Under the pieces are notes generated by a model. It saw only the letters and a program-made list of their open reading frames with translations. It searched no databases and had not been told where the DNA came from. Shown here piece after piece: positions 48,581 to 57,356 of a DNA stretch of 64,000 nucleotides. A program made the position numbers and the translations under genes. The stretch spans positions 1 to 64,000 of the forward strand of contig QALR01000003.1 in the NCBI GenBank assembly GCA_003150035.1, in the 5' to 3' direction. Source of the DNA: Clostridiales bacterium (GTDB lineage Bacteria > Bacillota > Clostridia > Oscillospirales > CAG-272). Positions within the stretch are counted from its first letter, which is position 1. Each line of letters starts with the position of its first letter.

Positions 48581-49903
48581 TTAGGATGAAAGCGGTGCCG
48601 CAAGTGCCGCCGTCCCGTCGAACGCCTCAAGCACCACCGGAAGGATTTTTCCGGTAAGCGGTGCCGCGCTTTTCATTTTCACTTCAAGCATGTCCTCGGA
48701 ATGCCCGGCGGCATATTCACCATCCCATGTCTCAAACAGCACGCTGCGCCGGCCGCCCGCCGCAGCCTTGTAGATTTCATGAGAAAGTCCATCACCAAGC
48801 GCCTCTAATCTGTACAGGCGCTCCTGCTTGACGGACCAGGGAAGCTGTTCCTTCATTTCCGCCGCCGGCGTTCCCGCGCGCGGGGAAAACGGAAAAATGT
48901 GCATGTGCAGAAAGCCGATTTTCTCCGCGATATCCATCGTGGCAAGGAAATCCTCCTCCGTCTCACCAGGAAAGCCAACAATGATGTCGCAGGTAAAGGT
49001 CACGCCGGGCTTTACAGATTTCAGATAGGCGACATGGTCCAGCACCTGTTCGCGGTTATAGCGGCGCTTCATCGCCGCAAGAATCCTGTCGCTCCCGCTT
49101 TGGAGAGACAGATGAAAGCTCGGCATGATGCGCGGCTCTTCTGCGATTTTCTCGCAGAAGGTCCTAGTCAGGACGGAAGGCTCGAGCGACCCTGTGCGCA
49201 CACGTTCGATGCCGTCCACCGCGGCGGCATCCCGCATGAGCTTCCACAGCGGATAGCCGCCGATATCTTTTCCATAGGAAGCCGCTTCAATCCCGGTTAA
49301 AATCACCTCCGAAGTGCCGTCCGCCGCCATTTTCCGAACCTCTGCAAGAACCTCTTCAGGCGGGCGGGACACCACGCTGCCGCGCGCTTTCCGGATAATA
49401 CAATAGGTGCAGTGATTATCGCATCCGTCCTCGATTTTGATATAGGCGCGGGTCCTCCTTGCCGCAGGCAGAGAAAGGTGCTCAAGCGGCGATAGGGAGA
49501 GGTCCAGCACAGAGCAAACGGCATGTTTCTCTTTTTTTGCGCCCTCCCTGGCAAGGCGGGCTGCCTCTGTGACGACGGACCCCTTATTGCGGTTCCCGCA
49601 GACGTAATCCACACCCGGAATCTGGGAGATTTCCTGCGCCTTCAGCTGAGAAAAACAGCCCGTGACCAAAACGAATGCCGACGGATTTTTTGCCGCAGCA
49701 CGGCGGATCATCTGACGGGATTTCCGCTCGGACTCTCCGGTTACAGCACAGGTATTGATAATATAAACGTCGCAGAGCTCGGAAAAATCCGCGATCTCAA
49801 AGCCCATCGCTTCCAGTTCTGCTTCGATGGCGTCAGATTCATATTGGTTCACGCGGCAGCCGAGCGTCTGTACCGCCGCGCGGGGGGGCAGATATTTCTC
49901 CAT
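48581..49903 (-). CDS. mtaB: tRNA t6A37 methylthiotransferase MtaB
   Basis: Radical-SAM enzyme converting t6A to ms2t6A at position 37 of ANN-decoding tRNAs. 440 residues: MTTase N-domain (VQTLGCRVNQYESDAIEAEL, NTCAVTGESERKSRQ), radical-SAM motif CDNHCTYC and a C-terminal TRAM-like part. GCRVNQYE and AVTGESERK are MtaB/YqeV-type; MiaB and RimO differ here. It forms a minus-strand group with the pseudouridine synthase downstream. Confidence 0.93.
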   Translation of the reverse strand: MEKYLPPRAAVQTLGCRVNQYESDAIEAELEAMGFEIADFSELCDVYIINTCAVTGESERKSRQMIRRAAAKNPSAFVLVTGCFSQLKAQEISQIPGVDYVCGNRNKGSVVTEAARLAREGAKKEKHAVCSVLDLSLSPLEHLSLPAARRTRAYIKIEDGCDNHCTYCIIRKARGSVVSRPPEEVLAEVRKMAADGTSEVILTGIEAASYGKDIGGYPLWKLMRDAAAVDGIERVRTGSLEPSVLTRTFCEKIAEEPRIMPSFHLSLQSGSDRILAAMKRRYNREQVLDHVAYLKSVKPGVTFTCDIIVGFPGETEEDFLATMDIAEKIGFLHMHIFPFSPRAGTPAAEMKEQLPWSVKQERLYRLEALGDGLSHEIYKAAAGGRRSVLFETWDGEYAAGHSEDMLEVKMKSAAPLTGKILPVVLEAFDGTAALAAPLSS

Positions 49904-49916
49904 AAGCCATCCTTTC

Positions 49917-50366
49917 TTACCGTTTGAGCTTCTTTTTCAGCAGAACCATATCCCGCAGCTTCACGCCATCCTCGACGATCTCATGGTCATAATGACGGGT
50001 AAAAAAATCCGGGATTCTGCCGCACTCCCGAAACCCGCAGCTATGGTAAAATCCCAGTGTCCGAGGACTCTCGCCTGTGCCAATGGTAAGCGCGTCATAG
50101 CGGTCCGCATACCGCTCACAGACAAAATCTACGATCCGCCTGCCGTATCCCCTGCGCTGGCATGCGGGCATGACGGCAAGATTTTTGAGCTCGCATACCC
50201 CGTTCTCTGCAAGAACGACGCATTCCCCGACAACGGCGCCGTTTTCGGAAAAAACAAACATATCGCCGGAATCCAGATACTTGTCCAGCATTTCCTCCGA
50301 CTCATCGGCAAGCAGCAAAAGTGACAGATATTCTTTTTTGTTCTGAAAAATTTGCTTTCCTTCCAT
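49917..50366 (-). CDS. GNAT family N-acetyltransferase
   Basis: 149 residues with the acetyl-CoA-binding RRGYGRRIVDFV (Q/R-x-x-G-x-G/A) after a VCELKNLAVMP strand, and GFYHSCGF near the end. The substrate is unknown. The ATG at 50366 follows GAGGAGCGG; an upstream in-frame ATG would read through the dacF terminator. It ends 13 bp before mtaB. Confidence 0.85.
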   Translation of the reverse strand: MEGKQIFQNKKEYLSLLLLADESEEMLDKYLDSGDMFVFSENGAVVGECVVLAENGVCELKNLAVMPACQRRGYGRRIVDFVCERYADRYDALTIGTGESPRTLGFYHSCGFRECGRIPDFFTRHYDHEIVEDGVKLRDMVLLKKKLKR

Positions 50367-50394
50367 GAAACCGCTCCTCTGTGTATATGTACGC

Positions 50395-50430
50395 CAAAAT
50401 AAAAATGGGATGGTATTTTCCATCCCATTA
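50395..50430 (-). terminator. Terminator after dacF
   Basis: GGGATGG and CCATCCC pair across 6 nt, followed by ATTTTTATTTT on the minus strand. Confidence 0.82.
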
Positions 50431-50456
50431 TAGCACCCTGCCGGAGAAAAAGCAAG

Positions 50457-51614
50457 TCAATTCGAGGGCGCACAGAGGAACCAGCTGAAAAGACGCGCAA
50501 ACAGCGTGGAAAAATCGATTTTCTCCACCGTTTCGTCTGCCAGAATATCAGAGGTACCGATTTCCTCGCCGTCAAGAAGGTAGGTCACCGTGCCGACCTT
50601 TTCTCCCTTGATAATCGGCGCCGCGAGCTTCTCCGGAAGATCTACCTGCATTTCAATCTTCCCCTCGGATCCTTTTTCCACCGTTTCGGAGAAGGTTTCA
50701 TGTACGGTCCGAAGCGTGCTTTGAACGCCGCCTGTCACATGGATCGTATCACATGCCGCACTTTCGTCCGTATAGTTCGCGTAATTCGCAAAGCCGAAAT
50801 CAAAAAGGGAAGCGGCGAGCGCATTGCGTGTATCTCTTGTCGGCGAGCCCATTACGACCGCGATAAGGGATAGCCCGTCGCGCTCGGCAGTCGCCGAAAT
50901 GCAGAATTTCGCCTTGGCGGTCGAACCGGTTTTCAGCCCCGTCGCGCCTTTGTAAAAACGGATAAGCCGGTTGGTATTGGTGAGTCCAAACGCACCGTCG
51001 CGGATGGTATCCATCCAGATGGTGCTGTAATTGAATACCGCTTCATGCTTTACGAGTTCCCTTGTCATAAGCGCGATGTCTCTTGCGCTTGTCACATGGT
51101 TTTCCGCCGTGTCGTCAAGGCCGTTGGTATTCTCGAAGTGCGTGTTTTCCATGCCGAGCTGTGCCGCGCGCTCGTTCATCTTCGCGACAAATGCCTCTTC
51201 TGTGCCGCTGATATACTCCGCGAGCGCCACTGCCGCGTCGTTCGCAGAAGCCACAATAAGACTTTTGAGAAGATCGTCGACGCTCATCTCCTCGCCCGGT
51301 TCGAGATAAATTTGAGAACCGCCCATACTCGCCGCATGCTCACTCGTGCTCACCATATCGGAAAGTTTGATGGTGCCGGCATCCAGCGCTTCAAAAACAA
51401 GCAGCATCGTCATCACCTTTGTGACCGACGCGGGCGGCAGCGCTTCGTCCGCATTTTTTTCATACAATACCCTGCCGGTTTTCGCATCCATCAGAATGCA
51501 GGAGATGGCATTTGCCTCCGCTGTATACTGCGGCGCTGCCAAAACACCGGACGGTACGGACAAAATGACAAACAGCGCCGCCAGAACAGCGCATAAAATT
51601 TTTGACTTTTTCAT
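50457..51614 (-). CDS. dacF: D-alanyl-D-alanine carboxypeptidase, DacF-like (PBP5 family)
   Basis: Trims the terminal D-Ala from peptidoglycan stem peptides. 385 residues from the ATG at 51614 (TTGGAGG upstream). A Sec signal peptide (about 1-26) is followed by the SXXK motif S63-V-T-K66, SXN S123-A-N125 and K228-T-G; a C-terminal beta domain (about 275-360) and amphipathic end follow. DacF acts in the forespore in B. subtilis, but vegetative DacA-type function is equally likely, since no sigma-F promoter was seen. Confidence 0.92.
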   Translation of the reverse strand: MKKSKILCAVLAALFVILSVPSGVLAAPQYTAEANAISCILMDAKTGRVLYEKNADEALPPASVTKVMTMLLVFEALDAGTIKLSDMVSTSEHAASMGGSQIYLEPGEEMSVDDLLKSLIVASANDAAVALAEYISGTEEAFVAKMNERAAQLGMENTHFENTNGLDDTAENHVTSARDIALMTRELVKHEAVFNYSTIWMDTIRDGAFGLTNTNRLIRFYKGATGLKTGSTAKAKFCISATAERDGLSLIAVVMGSPTRDTRNALAASLFDFGFANYANYTDESAACDTIHVTGGVQSTLRTVHETFSETVEKGSEGKIEMQVDLPEKLAAPIIKGEKVGTVTYLLDGEEIGTSDILADETVEKIDFSTLFARLFSWFLCAPSN

Positions 51615-51709
51615 GATAACCTCCAAGACTGCCGTGCGGCGGCATGCAGCTTTGGGATAAAGCTTCTGCCGGATAGATTCAGTCGTCCATTCCATTTCTA
51701 TGCAGGGAT

Positions 51710-51747
51710 AAACAAAAATATGTCCCATCCAAAAGACGGGACATATT
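51710..51747 (-). terminator. Terminator after the HPr-like gene
   Basis: ATATGTCCC and GGGACATAT pair across 11 nt; minus-strand TTTTTGTTT follows. Confidence 0.78.
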
Positions 51748-51769
51748 CATTTGTTATTCTATCATTTAC

Positions 51770-52000
51770 TCAATCCACGATATAGTCTTTGAGACTTTCT
51801 AGCAGCTTGTCGCAATCGTCGGAATGTGCGGTAAGGGTAATCGGATTCATCAAATCCAAGCTGAAAATGCCCATAATGGATTTGGCATCGACAATATATC
51901 TGCCGCTCGAGAGATCGATATCCCCCTCGAATTTACGAACGATTTCCACAAAATTGCGCACGGCCTCAATGGAAGAAAGACGGATTTTTACGGTTTTCAT
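51770..52000 (-). CDS. HPr-like protein lacking the phosphorylatable histidine
   Basis: 76 residues with the HPr fold pattern, including a regulatory-serine-like segment AKSIMGIFSLDL. The active-site GLHARPA is replaced by a stretch without any His (RLSSIEAVRNFVEIVRKF), so it cannot carry phosphate from PtsI at His15. It may bind CcpA-like partners or have a structural role, as proposed for Crh, but this is inference. It stands alone; TCGAAAAGGAGCG precedes the ATG. Confidence 0.82.
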   Translation of the reverse strand: MKTVKIRLSSIEAVRNFVEIVRKFEGDIDLSSGRYIVDAKSIMGIFSLDLMNPITLTAHSDDCDKLLESLKDYIVD

Positions 52001-52419
52001 ATGATACGCTCCTTTTCGATAAGTTCATTCATTCCCTCTCTAACTGACTATATCATACCAATATTCTCCGCCGTTGTCAATATCCAAACCGAATTTTTCC
52101 TCTGGAATTTCACGTGCAGTTCCGGCATATTCCGACATTTTGCGCTCGCCGCCTGGCGATTTTTCTCCTCTTTTTGCCTACAGGCACGGGAAAAGCTCGC
52201 ACAACAGTCCTCGTACGGCAGACTAAAGGCCATGCACCGTATCGGCCTCTTCTGTGGCAATCTGTCCCGCACGGGACAAGGTTCCCCGCCGCATGGACTT
52301 CCCGTTGCGGCGTGTTTACTCTGCAATGCGCCTTGCAGGGCAAAATTGCCGTGCGGATACCGCCTGCGGCTAGAATTTTGCGCCTGCGGACGAGGGAAAA
52401 CTCTCGATTGAGGAATTTT
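52001..52419. other. GC-rich intergenic region with hairpins, no supported gene
   Basis: About 420 bases. Several inverted repeats are visible, for example CCCGCACGGG-like and GGCAATTTTGCC near 52343-52360. Open frames on both strands lack ribosome sites and family motifs. It may contain a decayed gene or a genome-specific repeat. Confidence 0.5.
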
Positions 52420-54810
52420 TTATCCTTTTAAAACACGAAGCCTTGTCAAAAGCCATGCGACCCCCGCCATAAAGGGATAGATAAGCGCACAGATACAGGC
52501 GGCAAGCAACAGACCCTTTCCGGGAAGCGGCACCAGAGAAAAGAGCGGAGCCCCTATGAAAACGCCTAATATAAAAAGGAATACCATCGCAAGAAAAAGC
52601 AGAAAACGCTTCCACTCAAACGGCAGACAAACACGAAACAGTACCGACAGACCGGATACACCCGCAGCAAGGACACAGATTGTAGATATTTGCGCATCGT
52701 CAAGTCCAAGCGCCCCGCCTACAAAAACGGCAACCAGAACGCCCGTCACCGTCGTTATCGCACCAGGCAGCGCCTTTTGAAACACATGCGAGAGAAAGCT
52801 GCCTGTGATCCGTTTTTTATTCGGCTCCAGCGCAAGAAAGAAGGAAGGGATCCCGATGGTGACGACGCTGATAAGCGTGAGTTGGATCGGCATGAAAGGA
52901 TATCCTTGCGGGATAAAAAGAAAGCAGAGTGAAAGGATAAAGGAGAAGAGCGTTTTCACAAGAAACAACGAAGACGCACGTTCAATGTTGTTGATCACCC
53001 TTCGTCCCTCGTCCACAACCCTTGGCATATTGGAAAAATCGGAGGAAAGCAGGACAAGCTGAGATACCTGTCTTGCAGCGTCGCTGCCGGACGCCATCGC
53101 AATGCTGCAATCGGCATCCTTCAGCGCTAAGACATCGTTGACGCCGTCTCCCGTCATAGCGACAGTATGCCCCGCTTTTTTGAGGCTTTGGATGAGCACC
53201 CTCTTCTGCTCCGGCGTCACCCTGCCGAAAACCGTATATTCAGACGCCGCCTTTTCTAGCATCTCTTCGCCCACGAGCGTTCCGGCGTCAACATAGCGGT
53301 CTGCGCCCTCGAGTCCCGCACGCGAAGCGACCTCCGACACCGTAAGGGGATTATCGCCGGAAATCACTTTGACGGCAACGCCCTGTTCCTTAAAATAGGC
53401 AAGAACCTCCGGCGCCTCCGGCCGTATTTTGTCCGATAGAAGCAGATAGGCAATCGGTTCCATGTCAGCCGGCAGCTCCTGTCCCTCCATCATTTTCGTA
53501 CTTTTTGCGAGAAGCAGAACTCTTGCTCCCGCAGAAGCATAATGCTCCACCGAAGCCCGAATGCTCTCATATCCGTCCCGCAGGACAAAATCCGGGGCGC
53601 CAAAGCAGCAGGTTCCCTCGCCGTCAAAGCTTGCCGCACTCCACTTTCTAGCGGAGGAAAACGGGACAACCGATACGCTTTTCCACTCGTCCCTTTCCGG
53701 GAACCTCTCCCGCAAGGCAAGCGCCGTCGCGTTTTCATCCCGGCAGACATGCAGAAGGTTCCCCATCATTTTTTCCACGTCGGCCCCATTGTCAATCGGA
53801 AAAACAGCGGTCACCTCCATTTTGCCCTCGGTCAGTGTTCCTGTTTTATCAAGACAGAGGGTATCGACCCTTGCAAGCGTTTCCATACAGTAAAGCTCCT
53901 GCACAAGCGTTTTATGTCCCGCAAGCCTCACAACACCGACAGCAAGCGCGACGCTGGTAAGGAGCACCAACCCTTCGGGGATCATTCCCGTCATAGCGGC
54001 GACCGCACTGACGACCGATTCAGCAAGCGGTTCATCCAAAAAGAAATAGGAATTGCAGAACAAAAGCACACCGACCGGCACGATGATAAAGCTGACAATT
54101 TTGATAATGGTATTGAGAGACTTCATGAGTTCAGAAACGATTTTTCGAGGGCGCTTTGCCTCTTTGGAAAGTCTTGCAATATAATTATCATCCCCCACAT
54201 GCTCCACAGCTGCATAGCAAGTACCAGAAACGAGAAAGCTGCCGGACATCACCATTTCCCCCGGTTTTTTTATCAAGGGAACCGATTCTCCGGTCAGGAT
54301 GGATTCATCGACCTCCACTTCTCCTTCCCGAATGATGCAGTCCGCCGGAACCTGATTTCCCGCTGTCAACACAAGAACATCATCTAAAACAAGGGCATCA
54401 GTGGCAATTTCCCGCTTTTCCCCGTCACGAATCACATGAGCGGCAGGCGCGGAAAGAAGCGACAATTTCTCGATGGTTTTCTTTGCACGAAGCTCCTGAA
54501 CAATGCCGATAAACGTGTTGGAAATTACAACGCCCATAAATAAAAGATTTTTATAAGATCCGACAAAAAGAACGAGCAGCGCCAAAGCAAAGTTTAACAG
54601 ATTAAAAAGCGTGAAAATATTGCCGAATATGATTTGTCCGGTCGTTTTCGCCGGCGTTTCTGTCACGCGGTTGACAAGTCCCTCGCGAACTCTCTCCTCG
54701 ATCTCTTTTTCCGAAAGGCCTTGCCGGATATCGGCCTGAATCCGTACCGCGGCATTGCCCTCTTTCAACCGTTCCCGTAATAAAGAGTTTCTTTTTCTCA
54801 TTTTTTTCAT
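52420..54810 (-). CDS. Cation-translocating P-type ATPase (CtpE-like)
   Basis: 796 residues from the ATG at 54810; the start is uncertain because several close ATGs lack a clear ribosome site. The actuator motif T-G-E-S is at 173-176, the phosphorylated Asp D321 in DKTGTLTEG, and the hinge TGDGVNDVLALKDAD near the end of the cytoplasmic part. The TM4 motif IPEGL (277-281) and the absence of a metal-binding domain place it in the group of CtpE-like, probably Ca2+-exporting, pumps. Ion specificity is inference. Confidence 0.88.
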   Translation of the reverse strand: MKKMRKRNSLLRERLKEGNAAVRIQADIRQGLSEKEIEERVREGLVNRVTETPAKTTGQIIFGNIFTLFNLLNFALALLVLFVGSYKNLLFMGVVISNTFIGIVQELRAKKTIEKLSLLSAPAAHVIRDGEKREIATDALVLDDVLVLTAGNQVPADCIIREGEVEVDESILTGESVPLIKKPGEMVMSGSFLVSGTCYAAVEHVGDDNYIARLSKEAKRPRKIVSELMKSLNTIIKIVSFIIVPVGVLLFCNSYFFLDEPLAESVVSAVAAMTGMIPEGLVLLTSVALAVGVVRLAGHKTLVQELYCMETLARVDTLCLDKTGTLTEGKMEVTAVFPIDNGADVEKMMGNLLHVCRDENATALALRERFPERDEWKSVSVVPFSSARKWSAASFDGEGTCCFGAPDFVLRDGYESIRASVEHYASAGARVLLLAKSTKMMEGQELPADMEPIAYLLLSDKIRPEAPEVLAYFKEQGVAVKVISGDNPLTVSEVASRAGLEGADRYVDAGTLVGEEMLEKAASEYTVFGRVTPEQKRVLIQSLKKAGHTVAMTGDGVNDVLALKDADCSIAMASGSDAARQVSQLVLLSSDFSNMPRVVDEGRRVINNIERASSLFLVKTLFSFILSLCFLFIPQGYPFMPIQLTLISVVTIGIPSFFLALEPNKKRITGSFLSHVFQKALPGAITTVTGVLVAVFVGGALGLDDAQISTICVLAAGVSGLSVLFRVCLPFEWKRFLLFLAMVFLFILGVFIGAPLFSLVPLPGKGLLLAACICALIYPFMAGVAWLLTRLRVLKG

Positions 54811-55073
54811 GTTTCTTTTCAACACCATCGAAATATTTTGCCTTATGGCAAAAACAGTACCGCGCGGCGGCAAAATATGCTTTTATTTCTGAAAGAAAAG
54901 ACCCGCCGAAAAGACGTTTTCCAAACCGCATCCGAAAGCTACAAAAGAAAACCCCCGCACAAACAGAATCGCCCATTCGCACCGAGGTTTTCCGAAGCTG
55001 TTTTCTTTCCGCTTCAAGGTTTCATGGCGATTTTCCGCACTTTTTGTATGGAAAATCGCCCTATTATTTTTGA

Positions 55074-55841
55074 TTACTGAGCAGCCTTTACAATAGTAGT
55101 AAAGTCATCCGACTTTAAGGAAGCGCCGCCGATAAGGCCCCCGTCGATGTTTTTCATCGACAAAAGCTCTGCCGCGTTGCCCGCGTTCATTGAACCGCCG
55201 TACTGAATGGTCATCGCCTGCGCCGCCGCCTCCCCGTAAAGAGAAGCAACCACGCCGCGGATAGCCGCGCAGACCTCCTCCGCCTGAGCTGCGGTCGCCG
55301 TTCTGCCGGTGCCGATGGCCCAAACGGGCTCATAGGCGATGATAACGCGAGCGAGTTCTTCCGCAGAAACGCCCAGAAGTGCTATCTTCGTCTGTCTTGC
55401 CACTGTCTCATAGGTAACGCCCTGCTCGCGCTCGGTAAGCGTCTCCCCTACGCAGAGAATGACAGTAAGACCATTGGCGAGTCCCGCCTTCAGTCTGCCG
55501 TTCACAGTCACGTCCGTTTCGCCAAAGTACTGACGGCGCTCACTGTGTCCGACAATGACATATTTGACGCCGCACTCGGCAAGCATTTCGCCGGAAATCT
55601 CGCCTGTATAGGCGCCCTTCGGCTCCATATGGACGTTTTCTGCACCGATTTCGATATTCGTGCCCTTAGCCGCCTCTACTGCCGCTGCGATATCCACAAA
55701 CGGGACGCACAGCACGATTTTACAGCCGGAAAGGCCTGCGACCTTCGGGGCAAGTTCTTCTATAAACGCCGTTGTTTTTGAAGGCGTCATATTCATTTTC
55801 CAATTTCCCGCAATGACCGCGGCTCTTTTTGTCTTGTCCAT
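55074..55841 (-). CDS. tpiA: Triosephosphate isomerase
   Basis: Interconverts dihydroxyacetone phosphate and glyceraldehyde 3-phosphate. 255 residues from the ATG at 55841 (GAGGTGAT upstream). Catalytic residues are in GNWKMNMT (Asn, Lys), VGHSERRQYF (His) and AYEPVWAIGTG (Glu); the GGSMNAGNA phosphate loop is present. It follows pgk by 21 bp. Confidence 0.96.
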   Translation of the reverse strand: MDKTKRAAVIAGNWKMNMTPSKTTAFIEELAPKVAGLSGCKIVLCVPFVDIAAAVEAAKGTNIEIGAENVHMEPKGAYTGEISGEMLAECGVKYVIVGHSERRQYFGETDVTVNGRLKAGLANGLTVILCVGETLTEREQGVTYETVARQTKIALLGVSAEELARVIIAYEPVWAIGTGRTATAAQAEEVCAAIRGVVASLYGEAAAQAMTIQYGGSMNAGNAAELLSMKNIDGGLIGGASLKSDDFTTIVKAAQ

Positions 55842-55862
55842 CTTTATCACCTCACAAAGGCA

Positions 55863-57158
55863 TTATTTGTCAAGCAGGCATGCGATGCCGGGCAGCTCTT
55901 TGCCCTCCAGAAATTCGAGAGAAGCGCCGCCGCCTGTCGAAATATGCGTCATCTTGTCGGCAAAGCCGAGCTTTTCCACCGCCGCCGCGGAATCTCCGCC
56001 GCCGATAATGGAGATCGCCCCGGATTCCGCGACCGCCTTTGCCACGGATTCCGTTCCAGCCGCGAAATTCTTCCACTCAGAAACGCCCATCGGTCCGTTC
56101 CAGACAACCGTACCGGAACCCTCAATGGTTTTTGAAAAAAGTTCCTGCGTAACAGGACCGATATCCAGTCCCATCCAACCGTCCGGAATGGAATCGGAAT
56201 AAATCACCATATGCGTGGTGTTCTCGTCGTACTCGCGTCCAACGACATTATCGACAGGAATAAGGAAGTTTACGCCCTTCGCGCGCGCCTTTTTCATCAT
56301 TTCCTTGGCATCCTCGATTCTGTCTGTCTCGCAAAGAGAGGTGCCCACCGTATTTCCCATTGCGGCAAAAAATGTATACGCCATGCCGCCGCCGATGATG
56401 AGCGTGTCCACCTTCTCCATCAGATTATTGATAACCCCGATCTTATCAGAAACCTTGGCGCCGCCGAGAATGGCGACAAACGGGCGCTTCGGATTATCCA
56501 GTGCCGCTCCCATCACGCTGATTTCTTTCTGAATCAGATAGCCGCAGACAGCCGGCAGATAGGCCGCGACGCCCGCCGTGGAAGCATGGGCGCGGTGCGC
56601 CGAACCGAACGCGTCGTTGACATAAATCTCCGCTAAGGAAGCTAACTCCTTCGAAAACTCGGGATCGTTCTTTTCCTCTCTCGCGTCAAAGCGCACGTTC
56701 TCAATCAGCACGGCATCGCCGCCCTTCAGCGCGGCGATCTTGGCCTTCGCATCGCCGCCGACAATGTCCGTTGCAAATGTGACCTTACCGTCTAGATATT
56801 CATTCAGTCTGGCCGCAACCGGACGCAGCGAGAATTTTTCTTTATCCGCCATCGCCTTTTTCAGCATGTCCGCTTTCGCGGCAGCCTGCTGGTCCGCAGG
56901 GAGCTCTTCGAGTTTTTTCTTTTCCTTTTTGGTAAGACCAAAGCCCTCGGTCAGAACATTATGCGGCTTCCCGAGATGAGAGCAGAGAATAACCTTGCAG
57001 CCCTTGTCAAGCAGGTAGCGAATCGTGGGAAGCGCCTCTACGATTCTCTTGTCGCTTGTAATCTCGCCGTCTTTGAGCGGGACATTGAAATCACATCTGA
57101 CAAGAACTTTTTTTCCGGAAACATCGATATCCTCAATGGTTTTTTTGTTGTAGTTCAT
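55863..57158 (-). CDS. pgk: Phosphoglycerate kinase
   Basis: Glycolytic enzyme making ATP from 1,3-bisphosphoglycerate. Clear motifs are VRCDFNVPLKDG near 21, then GGAKVSDKIGV and the C-terminal GGGDSAAAVEKLG nucleotide site. At 431 residues it is about 35 longer than usual; the excess is a charged helical insertion after the first HLGKP motif (LTKKEKKKLEELPADQQAA and following). It forms an operon with tpiA; no gap gene is present. Confidence 0.96.
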   Translation of the reverse strand: MNYNKKTIEDIDVSGKKVLVRCDFNVPLKDGEITSDKRIVEALPTIRYLLDKGCKVILCSHLGKPHNVLTEGFGLTKKEKKKLEELPADQQAAAKADMLKKAMADKEKFSLRPVAARLNEYLDGKVTFATDIVGGDAKAKIAALKGGDAVLIENVRFDAREEKNDPEFSKELASLAEIYVNDAFGSAHRAHASTAGVAAYLPAVCGYLIQKEISVMGAALDNPKRPFVAILGGAKVSDKIGVINNLMEKVDTLIIGGGMAYTFFAAMGNTVGTSLCETDRIEDAKEMMKKARAKGVNFLIPVDNVVGREYDENTTHMVIYSDSIPDGWMGLDIGPVTQELFSKTIEGSGTVVWNGPMGVSEWKNFAAGTESVAKAVAESGAISIIGGGDSAAAVEKLGFADKMTHISTGGGASLEFLEGKELPGIACLLDK

Positions 57159-57192
57159 ATTTTTACCTCTGTTTTTAAATATTTACAAAATC

Positions 57193-57221
57193 AGTATATC
57201 ATCAATAAAAAACATTTTCAA
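57193..57221 (-). promoter_or_regulatory. Promoter of the pgk-tpiA operon
   Basis: Minus strand: TTGAAA (57221-57216), 17-bp spacer, TATACT (57198-57193). Confidence 0.75.
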
Positions 57222-57356
57222 TATTCTTTTTCAAATAATTTCCCCCAATATGTGTTTTTTGAAGAAAATTAACATTTTTTCAAACAAACCGAAAAAAGCA
57301 TTTCATATATTCCGTGTTTTTCCCGGATTTTTCAGCAAAATCATACGAAAGCGACT

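Noticed and set aside
51824..52411. Plus-strand frame of 195 codons over the HPr-like gene and the GC-rich gap
   Set aside because: Cys/Arg-rich composition, no ribosome site, antisense to a recognised gene over its first third.
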